Of a stretch of DNA of 64,000 nucleotides, positions 22,901-31,177 are shown in pieces (position 1 is the stretch's first letter; every line of letters starts with the position of its first letter). The notes under the pieces are model-generated. The model ran no database searches and was not told the origin of the DNA. It worked only from the letters and a program-made list of their open reading frames with translations. A program made the position numbers and the translations under genes. The DNA is from Clarkia xantiana subsp. parviflora (Eukaryota; Streptophyta; Magnoliopsida; Myrtales; Onagraceae), in the NCBI GenBank assembly GCA_036873135.1, contig JAPTYO010000015.1, positions 11,697,683 to 11,761,682 of the forward strand, read 5' to 3'.

Positions 22901-23586
22901 GCAAATCCTCCATGAATCACATTGATGATTCGTCCATGAATCCTCCATGGGTCAGTTCCGGGGATACCCAGCCCTGGCGGGGCGAGAGTGTCTATTAGGC
23001 GGGGAACGAAGGGATGAGTGGATCGATCCCTTAACTCCGACACCAGCGGCTTCTGTTCTCCCATACAGATGTTCACGATCTTTACCACTTGGTCGGGAGT
23101 GATGGGGCCATTTAGGCGAATGGTCCTGTGCTGAACTGGTTCTGGCCCATCAACCACGAACCTCTCCGGCTGGTCGGTCATCTTACCTCCTTCCTGGCCC
23201 TGGGGTGGGGCTTCCTGTACGTTCCGACCCTCTGTTGGTAAGGTTGCTTCTTCCAGCGGGGGCATCTCCTCCTGCCTCCTTGTAGCCTCCCTTCGGTCTA
23301 AGAGAGCCTCTACAGCCGCCAGGAACATGGGCATGGCCTTCGCCACGGCCCTTGTCAAATCTGCAGTCGGGGGGGCCTCCTGCCCCCTGTTATCCTGGTG
23401 TCGAGGGGCAACTTCTTCGGGATGCGATCCATTGTGCCCCCCTGTCTGGGAGAGTTCAGCCGGGGGATGATTCTGGTTTTCTCCTTGTTCTGGTACTGAA
23501 TTCAGGTTTGTTGCAGCAGGGTGACGAGAACCACCAGATTGTCCCCTTCTGTTCTTGCCAGCCACCATCGAGCGAGTAGAAGGCAT
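19966..23586 (-). CDS. Tat-B Gag-(deleted)-protease-RT-RNase H-RNase H2 polyprotein, 1206 aa
   Basis: A single open frame from ATG at 23586 to TAA at 19966. About residues 1-207 match the Gag N-terminus of Tat-A. The frame then jumps, within PPGLGIPG...INVIHGG, over roughly 350 residues that in Tat-A hold the capsid-like gag domain and the zinc knuckle. Protease site IDGGSSSDIL lies near residues 297-306. RT has FMDAYSGYNQI near residue 605 and YVDD near 667-670. Gypsy RNase H follows (YYVSKAF, LTNQPLKHFLNRP). A second RNase H starts WEMYTDGSAS near 970 and includes NNEAEYEAL and EADALSKFA, typical of the Tat lineage. Gag and pol share one frame with no stop between. The frame ends prematurely in the integrase zinc-binding region. 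It might supply enzymes but not particles. Confidence 0.93.
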   Translation of the reverse strand: MPSTRSMVAGKNRRGQSGGSRHPAATNLNSVPEQGENQNHPPAELSQTGGHNGSHPEEVAPRHQDNRGQEAPPTADLTRAVAKAMPMFLAAVEALLDRREATRRQEEMPPLEEATLPTEGRNVQEAPPQGQEGGKMTDQPERFVVDGPEPVQHRTIRLNGPITPDQVVKIVNICMGEQKPLVSELRDRSTHPFVPRLIDTLAPPGLGIPGTDPWRIHGRIINVIHGGFAAGGDTSSAREVYASRIPTAGVLGKRSRSWTLKEEMVISFSSEDLTGVETPHDDALVVTLDVDGFEMKRILIDGGSSSDILFMDALEAMGKTKKDLKEANFPMVGFSGSTSYPLGVITLPVEFGSGWKSERRNVEFVVVDSAGTYNAIIGRTTINPLMAVASTVHQKMKFPTDHGVGEVKGDQVASRKCYVNATRRRRREAMTVLQTDTDPREEFGRPALVEDLKEVEIDGPQRKVKIGSALTEETAQKLVELLKEFKELFAWSPSDMPGISPDVIVHELKIDPAIKPITQKRRPMGTDKKIAIQQEVGRLLDAGFIKELRFQTWVANPVLVKKTNGKWRMCVDFRDLNKACPKDCYPLPRIDQLVDATSGHELLSFMDAYSGYNQIKMAKEDAPHTAFYADSDIYHYDVMPFGLINAGATYQRMVNKLFGDMLGETMEAYVDDMLVKSRQVEDHVHNLTMAFERMRLHQVRLNPTKCAFGVHSGKFLGFMVSQRGIEVNPEKLRAIEEMQSPINHREVQVLNGRLAAMNRFLSKASDRSMPFFEVLRANKKFEWTAKCEEAFQALKQHLRTLPPLAKPVPGEPLFLYLAVSEFAISSVLVKVIEGNQVPVYYVSKAFAKSELNYPTVEKYLFALIITARKLRPYFHAHEITVLTNQPLKHFLNRPDASGRLVKWAVELSEFRIHFAPRTAIKGQALADFIAESTTPDLEEAGPVEGATIEVPTEEQPERASQSEQPNKENTWEMYTDGSASSDGSGAGFLLIPPGEGEPLRYALALTFKATNNEAEYEALITGLKIAKGTGIDHLRVKCDAALIVNQVQGQYEARSPIMKKYLREVQTLRESFKSFDIEAIPREENVEADALSKFALGAPLEENRKVHFLEKVILSSINPTQVCTVEAKSEEEPTWMTPIVAYLTMGAIPEDKVAADRVCWIASNYVMLDNQLYKKGWFSTPYLKCVAEPDTNRILKEMHEGIAACH

Positions 23587-23603
23587 ATCAGCTTTTTGTT
23601 AGT

Positions 23604-23622
23604 TTCCCACAGACGGCGCCAA
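23604..23622 (-). other. Tat-B primer binding site
   Basis: Minus-strand TTGGCGCCGTCTGTGGG begins exactly at the 5' LTR edge. It is identical to the Tat-A site and shared with element C apart from one G-to-A change. The tRNA used is not determined here. Confidence 0.85.
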
Positions 23623-24320
23623 TGTTGGATCACGGTGGAACTCCGGCACGGATCTTGACGGCAATCCTAGCTCCTTCGCTCCACGCAATCCTGCAAGAGG
23701 GGATAGACCGGGCGGTGACCCAGAATCCCTCTCCGATGCTTAAATGAGTACCTTGTCTGACTGGCAAGCAACAGATATCAAAAGTATTGAATTTCAACGT
23801 AAATGATCTGAGGTGACCTCCTGCCCTTTTATAGGCAAAGAGGTGCCTCAGGTACCTGGCGAACCGTTAGGGGTGGTTAGCCTGTATCCCGCTTATCTCG
23901 TACATGATCTCGCGTATCTTAGCCATGCCCCGCGTATCTCGGCCACGATCCGTGTATCTTAACCACGTTCCGTATATCTCGGCCACGCCCCGCATATCTT
24001 GGCTTTATCCTCTGATAACGAGTCCCGACTCCCGTCGGGGACTCCAGAGTTATCTCGTTGTGTCACCGCTCGGGGCCCCTCGTCATCGTGACAGGGCCAA
24101 TCATTCTCAGGGATTCATCATCAGGGCCTACTTAAAGGCTTCTCGTCGGGAGCTTTTAGCTCCACTGTCGGGACCGACTCTGTCGGGACCCTGCTTCGTC
24201 GGGACTCCCTTCATCGGGACCCTTCTCCTAGGTCATCTTGACCCTTACTCTGGGCCTGGTGGGCCTGTTTGCCGTTTCCTCGCCGTTTAAAGGGCCTGAC
24301 GGCTATAGTCGGACCCATCA
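23623..24320 (-). repeat. Tat-B 5' LTR
   Basis: 698 bp, about 99.1 % identical to 16141-16838. Five of the six differences are transitions. The minus-strand TATA box CCTATAAAAGG lies near 23822-23832. Confidence 0.95.
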
Positions 24321-24325
24321 GTGAC

Positions 24326-24807
24326 CTAGAATGAGATAACTCTGGAGTCCCCGATATGGATTGGGACTTGTGATCAGAGGATAAGACCAAGAAACCCGCC
24401 TACTAGATAGAGTAGTGGGGAAACGGTTGAGATACAGATAACCTCCCCCGAGATACGCAGGGCGTGCCCGAGATACACGGAACGTGGGTGAGATACGCAG
24501 AGCGTGGGGCGAGATACACGGAATCCCGAATGAGATATACGGAACATGGGTAAAACTGCCAGGCGCGGTTACAGGTAACTGAGATAACTTCCCCTCCTAT
24601 ATAAAGGAGGAAGTTACCTCAGAAAACACACATTCTAATACGAACTTAGACTTTTTTCTATCCACCACATCGTTCAAGCTCTCATTTAAGCATCGGAGAG
24701 GGATTCTGGGTCACCACCCAGGTCATCCCCTTTTGCAGGATTACGCGGAGCCCAATAGTTCAAGCTTTCCGTCAAGTACGTAACGGAGCTTCGACCGTGA
24801 TCCAACA
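24326..24807 (+). repeat. Tat-A 5' LTR, second part
   Basis: Resumes CTAGAATGAGATAAC after the second GTGAC and ends GTGATCCAACA. It matches 34779-35260 with about ten differences. It includes the TATA region at 24593-24610 and a run of GAGATACRCGG-type short repeats near 24430-24545. Confidence 0.95.
24593..24610 (+). promoter_or_regulatory. Tat-A LTR TATA region inside an inverted repeat
   Basis: CCTCCTATATAAAGGAGG, with arms extending outward to AACTTCC and GGAAGTT, surrounds the TATA box. The 3' LTR has the same at 35046-35063. It is the likely pol II promoter for the element's sense transcript. Confidence 0.7.
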
Positions 24808-24825
24808 TTGGCGCCGTCTGTGGGA
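24808..24825 (+). other. Tat-A primer binding site
   Basis: TTGGCGCCGTCTGTGGGA begins directly after the LTR end CCAACA. Confidence 0.85.
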
Positions 24826-24861
24826 ATCTAACAAAAAGTCACAATAGTTTCTACTAGATCG

Positions 24862-26649
24862 ATGGCTGGTGGTGGCAAGAAGAAGCAAGTCCAGGCCGGC
24901 AGTTCTCGCCCTGCTGGAACTGTGAATTCCGCTTTGCCGGAGCATGCTGCTGAACAAGGTGAGCACCCTGCTGTTTCCCAGACAAGGGGGCATGGTGAAG
25001 ATTATGAGGTCTCAGTCCGAGACACGGCGGTGAACAGGGAGGATATCCCAAGAAGGGAGGTGAATGCTCCTCCAAATCCGGTGGTGCACAGAGAGGAAAT
25101 CCCGCGGAAGGAGGCAGGTGCTTCCTCAAACCCGGAGTTGGCTAAAGCGGTAGCAGATGCTATGCCCATGTTCTTGGCGGTCATGGAGGCTTTGCTGGAC
25201 AAGAGGGAGGCTGCCAAGAGGGGAGAAGAGTTACCTCCACGGGAGGAGTTGCCTCCGCCTCCTCCGAGGGAGGTTCAAGAGGAACAGGAGGTTCAGAGGA
25301 GTAAGGGTAAGGAGCCCGCGCATTCCGAAAAATTCGTGGTCGACGGTCCTGGACCAGTGCAGCACAGGACCATTCCCCTGAATGGCCCCATCACCCTCGA
25401 TCAGGTGGTGAAAATCGTCAACATCTGCATGGGTGACCAGAAGCATATGACATCGGAGCTGAGGGACCGATCCACTCATCCTTTTGTTCCACGGCTGCTA
25501 GATACTGTCGCCCCGCCAGGGCTAGGTATTTCGACCATCAAGGAGTACGATGGTGAAGGAGATCCGGTCCGCCATGTTCAGAGGCATGTCCAGGCCTGTA
25601 TGGGTAGGACTGCGAATGATGACCTCGTGTGTTCGCTGTTCCCGATCACATTGGGAGAAAGGGCCATGACGTGGTTTTTCATTCTACCGCCGGGAAGTAT
25701 TACTTGCTGGGCTGATATGCACGACCGCTTCATCAAGCAATATCAGGGTCGTAGGCGTCTGTTGAAGAGCGTGAGGTCTTTGACCCAGGTGGTGCAGAGA
25801 TCTGACGAGTCGTTGGCGTATTATTACCAACGGTTCACTGCTAGTGCCGCGGAGATTGACGAAGAGATATCGGAGGGAGAGACCATCCGCACCTTCCTTC
25901 GGAACCTAACTGCCCCGTATGGTTCTGATCTGATGCATAGTGTAGCCGCGAAGGCTGTATGGAGTATGGAAGCCTTGCAAGCGAGGGTGAAACAGCAAAT
26001 CGACGTGCAAGAGTCGAAGATTGCTGCCGGAGAGCTTGATCCTCCGAAGTCCGGAAGAAGTAAGCCATCGTCCAAGCTGTCGGATGATCGCAAAGGGAGC
26101 GACAAATCGGAGGGAAGTAGGAGTCGTGGTCGTCCCGACAGAAGGGAGGACAAGCGTCCTCCGAGGAAGGATAACCGAGAGGGTCGTAATGTTCCCCTCA
26201 ACAGTTCGATGACCTTTGTGCTAGAAGTGATGGATCGGCAGGGTCTCACCCGATACCCTCTGAGGAAAGAAGGTGAATTCTTGGGAGGTCGCTCTGATCG
26301 TTACTGTCGGTACCACCGAGCTAATGGTCACGACACAGACAACTGTCGGGAGCTGAAGAAGGAGATAGAGAAGCTGATCCAGAAGGGGAAGCTTAAGGAG
26401 TTTGTTGGTAGGGGACGGTGCCGATCCCGTTCCAAGACTCGATCGCGGTCCCGTTGCAAGTCCCGCGATCGATCTCCGAAGAAGAAGAAGGTTGAGCCAG
26501 AATCCTCCGGTGCCCGTAAGGAGAGGCGGGGAACCATTAACGTTATCCATGGAGGAATGGCGGCGGGAGGAGATACCTCCGCTTCTCGGGAGAATTATGC
26601 TTCCCGTATTTCTGCTGCTGTGGTGCTAGGAAAGAGGTCCCGATCGTGA
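24862..26649 (+). CDS. Tat-A Gag, 595 aa
   Basis: Gag packages RNA and builds the virus-like particle. ATG at 24862 is 37 bp after the PBS. A proline- and glutamate-rich N-terminus is followed by the retrotransposon gag domain at about residues 225-395 (ERAMTWFF, WADMHDRFIKQY, ESLAYYYQRF). A basic linker (GRPDRREDKRPPRKD) comes next. A zinc knuckle CRYHRANGHDTDNC, spaced C-x2-H-x4-H-x4-C, lies near 482-495, and an RS-rich tail follows. The frame ends at TGA 26647-26649, where Tat-B has TGG (Trp) in an otherwise matching context. The stop is therefore either a mutation or a gag-pol boundary stop peculiar to this copy. Gag itself looks intact. Confidence 0.92.
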   Translation: MAGGGKKKQVQAGSSRPAGTVNSALPEHAAEQGEHPAVSQTRGHGEDYEVSVRDTAVNREDIPRREVNAPPNPVVHREEIPRKEAGASSNPELAKAVADAMPMFLAVMEALLDKREAAKRGEELPPREELPPPPPREVQEEQEVQRSKGKEPAHSEKFVVDGPGPVQHRTIPLNGPITLDQVVKIVNICMGDQKHMTSELRDRSTHPFVPRLLDTVAPPGLGISTIKEYDGEGDPVRHVQRHVQACMGRTANDDLVCSLFPITLGERAMTWFFILPPGSITCWADMHDRFIKQYQGRRRLLKSVRSLTQVVQRSDESLAYYYQRFTASAAEIDEEISEGETIRTFLRNLTAPYGSDLMHSVAAKAVWSMEALQARVKQQIDVQESKIAAGELDPPKSGRSKPSSKLSDDRKGSDKSEGSRSRGRPDRREDKRPPRKDNREGRNVPLNSSMTFVLEVMDRQGLTRYPLRKEGEFLGGRSDRYCRYHRANGHDTDNCRELKKEIEKLIQKGKLKEFVGRGRCRSRSKTRSRSRCKSRDRSPKKKKVEPESSGARKERRGTINVIHGGMAAGGDTSASRENYASRISAAVVLGKRSRS

Positions 26650-27534
26650 ACTGTAAAGGAGGAAATGGTGATTTCTTTCTCAGCGGAGGACCTGATAGGC
26701 GTGGAGAGCCCCCACGATGACGCCTTGGTCGTGACCTTGGATGTGGATGGGTTCGAGATGAAGCGGATCCTGATAGACGGGGGGAGCTCCTCCGACATTC
26801 TGTTCATGGACGCCCTGGAAGCCATGGGAAAGACGAAGAAGGACCTGACGCAGGTGAACTTCCCGATGGTAGGATTCTCTGGTTCTACTTCCTATCCGTT
26901 GGGAATGATTACCTTACCGGTGGAGTTCGGTAGCGGTTGGAAAGTGGAAAGGCGGAACGTGGATTTCGTCGTGGTAAAGTCTGCGGGGACATACAATGCT
27001 ATCATCGGGAGGACCACCATCAACCCTCTCATGGCAGTCGCCTCGACCGTCCACCAGAAGATGAAGTTTCCGACCGAAAATGGGGTCGGGGAGGTCAAGG
27101 GTGACCAGGTGGCATCCAGAAGGTGTTATGTTAACGCCACTCGAAGGAGAAGGAGAGTAGCCATGGCTGTCCTTCAGACTGATGCCGATCCTCGAGAGGA
27201 GTTTGGGCATCCCGCCCCCATGGAGGATCTGAAAGAGGTCGAGGTTGACGGACCTCAGAGGAAAGTAAAGATCGGGTCTGCTTTGTCGGAGGAACGAGCC
27301 CGAGAATTAATCGAGCTCCTAAAGGAGTTTAAGGAGCTGTTTGCCTGGTCCCCGAGCGATATGCCAGGTATCAGCCCCGACGTGATAGTGCACGAGCTGA
27401 AGATTGATCCCGCGATCAAACCTATCGCGCAGAAGAGGCGTCCGATGGGCGCGGATAAGAGGATCGCGATCCAGCAGGAGGTGGGCAGACTCTGGGTTCA
27501 TCAAGGAGCTCCGATTCCAGACTTGGGTCGCTAA
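26650..27534 (+). pseudogene. Tat-A protease and start of RT, frame-broken
   Basis: Open from 26650 in the same frame as Gag. The aspartic protease core is FEMKRILIDGGSSSDILF near 26754-26805, with the second half YNAIIGRTTIN near 26994. The linker to RT (VIVHELKIDPAIKP) follows. The frame fails near 27492, where about 8 bp present in Tat-B (inside GRLLDAGFI) are missing between short CTG repeats, giving a premature stop at 27532-27534. The adjoining RT continues in another frame. Confidence 0.88.
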
Positions 27535-28630
27535 CCCGGTCCTGGTGAGGAAGAGTAACGGAAAGTGGCGGGTGTGTGTCGATTTCCGCGACTTGAACAA
27601 GGCTTGCCCGAAAGACTGTTATCCACTCCCGAGAATAGACCAGCTGGTGGATGCCACGTCGGGACATGAGCTGCTGAGCTTCATGGATGCTTATTCCGGT
27701 TACAACCAGATCAAAATGGCGAAAGAGGATGCCCCCCACACAGCCTTCTATGCTGATAGTGATGTTTATCACTATGACGTTATGCCCTTTGGGCTGATCA
27801 ATGCTGGAGCAACTTACCAGAGGATGGTGAACAAGTTGTTCGGGGAAATGCTAGGAAAGACCATGGAGGCTTATGTGGATGACATGCTGGTGAAGTCCCG
27901 ACAGGCAGGAGACCATGTCCGCGACTTAGCGGTGGCGTTTGAGCGGATGAAGTTCCATCAGGTTCGTGTGAATCCGGACAAGTGCGCTTTTGGAGTGAAC
28001 TCGGGGAAGTTCCTTGGATTTATGGTGAGCCAAAGAGGAATCGAGGTGAATCCTGAGAAGCTGAGAGCAATCGAGGAGATGCAGTCTCCGAAAACCCATC
28101 GGGAGGTCCAGGTGCTGAATGGACGATTAGCCGCGATGAATCGTTTCCTTTCCAAGGCGAGTGACCGAGCCATGCCATTTTTTGATTTACTAAGGGCCCA
28201 CAAGAAGTTTGAATGGTCCGACAAGTGCGAGGAAGCATTTCAGGAGCTCAAGCAACACCTCCGTACCCTCCCGCCGTTGGCGAAACCGGTTCCAAGCGAG
28301 CCGCTTTATCTCTATTTGGCTGTTTCTAAAGTTGCTGTTAGTTCTGTGTTAATAAAGATTGTCAAGGGCAACCAAGTTCCTGTTTATTATGTAAGCAAGG
28401 CGTTTGCCAAATCTGAAATGAATTATCCCGCTATTGAGAAGTATCTCTTTGCGTTGATTATTGCTGCTCGAAAACTGAGGCCCTACTTCCATGCCCACGA
28501 GATTACGGTGTTAACTAATCAGCCCTTGAAGCACTTTTTTGAACCGACCAGAGGCGTCGGGGAGATTGGTGAAATGGGCAGTCGAGCATACGGAGTTCCG
28601 TATTCACTTTGCCCCGAGAACGGCTATTAA
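27491..28630 (+). pseudogene. Tat-A reverse transcriptase and gypsy RNase H, frame-broken
   Basis: RT reads without stops from FIKELRFQTWVANPVLV through FRDLNKACPKDCYPLPRID, FMDAYSGYNQI and AYVDDMLVKS (catalytic YVDD near 27870-27885). RNase H follows with YYVSKAFAKSEMNYP and LTNQPLKHF. A single extra T in a T run near 28540 then shifts the frame relative to Tat-B (LKHFLNRP) and gives a false end at 28630. Catalytic residues are intact, so the lesions are only the two frame shifts. Confidence 0.88.
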
Positions 28631-30002
28631 GGGCCAGGCATTGGCGGACTTTATAGCAGAGTCTACAGCACCTGATTTGGAAGAAGCGGGTCCTGTAGAG
28701 GGGGCAACCATGGAGGTCCCGATAGCAGAACAGCCAGAACAGCCAAATGAGGAGAACACCTGGGAGATGTACACTGATGGTTCATCAAGTGTAGAAGGAT
28801 CGGGGGCAGGATTTGTATTCATACCGCCCGGTGGAGGCGAGCCCTTGCGATATGCCTTGGCCTTGACGTTTAGGGCCACCAACAATGAAGCTGAGTATGA
28901 GGCTCTCATCACGGGCCTTAAAATCGCCAAAGGTACGGGAGTTGAACATTTAAAGGTGAAGTGTGATGCTAGCCTGATCGTGAATCAAGTCCAGGGGAGT
29001 TACGAGGCGAAGAACCCGACAATGAGGAAGTATTTGCACGAGGTGCAGACTTTGAAGGGAAGCTTCAAAAGCTTCGACATTGAAGCAATCCCGAGGGAAG
29101 AAAATGCGGAGGCAGACGCCTTAAGCAAGTTTGCCCTAGGCGTAGCCCCCGAGGAGAATCGGAAGGTACATTTTCTAGAGAGGGTAATTATCTCAACTAT
29201 TGATCCGTCGGAAGTATGCGCTATTGAAGCAGGATCTGAGGAAGATGAGAAACCCACCTGGATGACCCCGATAGTCACATACCTGACTACGGGGGCACTC
29301 CCCGACGATGAAGTGGCAGCTGTTAGGTTGCGTCGAATCGTGAGCAACTACGTGATGGTGGACAACCAGTTATACAAGAGGGGGCATGTAAAGCCTTTTC
29401 TGAAATGTGTGGCGGAGCCTGATACAAATCGGATCTTGAGAGAGTTACACGAAGGAGTCGCGGCCTGTCATGAAGGGGCCCGATCCATTGTGAGGAAAGC
29501 GTTGAATTTAGGCTACTATTGGCCTTCAATGAACAAGGAAGCGACAGCAATGGTCCAATCTTGTGATGCATGCCAGAGGTACGCTCCGAATATCGTGGCT
29601 CCTGCCGCGGACTTGATGTCCATCAAGAGTGCTTGGCCCTTCGCGCAATGGGGCATTGACTTGGTGGGACCCCTTCCACAAGCAAAAGGTCAGTGCAAGT
29701 ATTTACTCATAGACATTAATTACTTTTCGAAGTGGATAGAGGCTAAGGCGTTGGCCAAGACGACGGGGCAGCAGATCCTCAAGTTTCTCCAGACTCAGAT
29801 CGTATCCCGGTACGGGGTTCCTCGAGTGCTGATCAGCGACAATGGCCCTCCGTTCAATGGGGCTCAGTTGAAGGAGTATCTGGAGGAATTGAACATCGAG
29901 CATCGGACAGCTTCCGTCCACCATGCTCAGACTAATGGCCAAGTCGAGTCAGCCAACAAGATCGTGATGGATGGCTTGAAGAAGAGAGTCTACGCCTTGT
30001 AG
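28539..30002 (+). pseudogene. Tat-A second RNase H and integrase, cut by a nonsense codon
   Basis: Continues the polyprotein in the restored register from NRPEASGRLVKWA. The second RNase H begins WEMYTDGSSS near 28760 and includes NNEAEYEAL and ADALSKFA. Integrase has the zinc-binding pattern HEGVAACHEG...CDACQRYA at about 29450-29580 and catalytic residues in WGIDLVGP, SDNGPPFNG and NGQVESANK. TAG at 30000-30002 replaces the lysine codon AAG found in Tat-B. Loss of the C-terminal integrase part is expected. Confidence 0.9.
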
Positions 30003-30491
30003 GGTCATTGGCTAGATGAGCTTGAAAACGTGTTGTGGACTGTTAGAACAACACCCAAGCAATCGACGGGGGAGACTCTGTTTGGCCTCGTTTATGGCAC
30101 GGAGGTAGTTGCTCCCGTGGAGATAGCGGTGGCGTCCCACCGCAGGAGGTATTATGAGCCTCTGACGAACGAGGAAATGAGACGTCTGGACTTGGACTTG
30201 CTCGAAGAGAAAAGGTGGAAGGCTGACGAAGTTCAGGCTCGGATGCGTCTGGCAACAGCCAGGTACTATAATCGGCGGGTCAAGTCCCGACAATTCTTCG
30301 TTGGAGAACTTGTTTGGCGGAGGAATGAGTTCGTCCATCAAGATCGAATCAACAAGCTATCACCGAAATGGGAGGGACCTTACAAGATCGTAGGGATGCC
30401 AGCCCCAAACGCATACAAGTTAGAAGACCTTGATGGCAAGACGTTGAAGCATTCTTTCAGTGGCGCACACTTGAAGAAGTATCATGTTTGA
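30003..30491 (+). pseudogene. Tat-A integrase C-terminal part
   Basis: In frame with the previous segment after the TAG. ELENVLWTVRTTPK, GLVYGTEVVAPVE, RRNEFVHQDRINKLSPKWEGPYKIVG and the end HLKKYHV before TGA at 30489-30491 match Tat-B. There is no chromodomain. Confidence 0.9.
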
Positions 30492-30499
30492 TCCTAAGT

Positions 30500-31077
30500 C
30501 GCCTTAAGAGGTGCGTGATGTTAAGTCGCCGCGAATGGCGCAAGTTATCTATCGATTGATCCGATGTAAGCCAGCTTTGAGTTGTTAATGAATAAAAGAA
30601 GTTGCTTCCGATCAAATTGCTTTTAGATTTATTCTAACTGTTAGTAAGTCGTCCTGAAGGACGCGATAAAAGCCTTTCGAGGTACGGACAAAAGCCTTAC
30701 GAGGTATGAGTAAGTCGTCTTTATGATGCAACCAAAAAGCCTAGGTATGAATAAAAGCCCTAAGGGGTCCGCGTAAGTCGTCTTTATGATGAAGCAAAAA
30801 GCCTTAAGGGGTATGATTAAGTCGTCTGGAACGACGCGATAAAAGCCTTAAGGGGTATGATTAAGCCGTCTAGAAAGACGCGATAAAAAGCCTTAAAAGG
30901 TGTGAAAAAATCATCTTAAGTGATGTACAAAATTGCCTTGAACGGCATGGACGAGAAACCTTAAGTGGTAAGTCCTTGTGAAGCATCGGAAGGGTGTATG
31001 AAGTCATCTTAAGTGATGCATCGGAACGTTTTAAGTAACGAGTCAAGTTGCTTTAAGTAGTGCAATAATGATCAAGA
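30500..31077. repeat. Tat-A spacer with degenerate tandem words
   Basis: Units of about 55-65 bp built from TAAGTCGTCT, GACGCGATAAAAGCCTTA and AGGGGTATGA recur through 30640-30905, then fade into AAGTGATGCATCGGAA words. The related words TTAAGTCGCC and GGCGACTTAA (reverse complement) also occur in Tat-B, so the spacers are homologous. Confidence 0.75.
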
Positions 31078-31177
31078 CTAAAGTAGATGAAAGGAATTTT
31101 TATAAGGGCTCGAAGGCCTAAAGGTTCCGATACAAGGAGTACAAAGAGGAAAATACAAGGACTTAAAGAATAAAGCA

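Larger units (their letters stand above)
16141..24320 (-). mobile_element. Tat-B: Tat-lineage gypsy element nested in the Tat-A LTR
   Basis: Both LTRs are 698 bp (16141-16838 and 23623-24320) and differ at about 6 positions, so this is a recent insertion. An exact 5-bp duplication GTGAC lies at 16136-16140 and 24321-24325. Minus orientation: PBS at 23604-23622, a gag-pol frame 23586-18949 with one nonsense codon, a 26-bp tandem array, a plus-strand antisense gene 17330-17770, and a polypurine tract at 16839-16850. U5, PBS, pol and antisense gene are clearly related to Tat-A, but U3 differs, so the two are sister families. Most of Gag is missing in frame. Confidence 0.95.
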
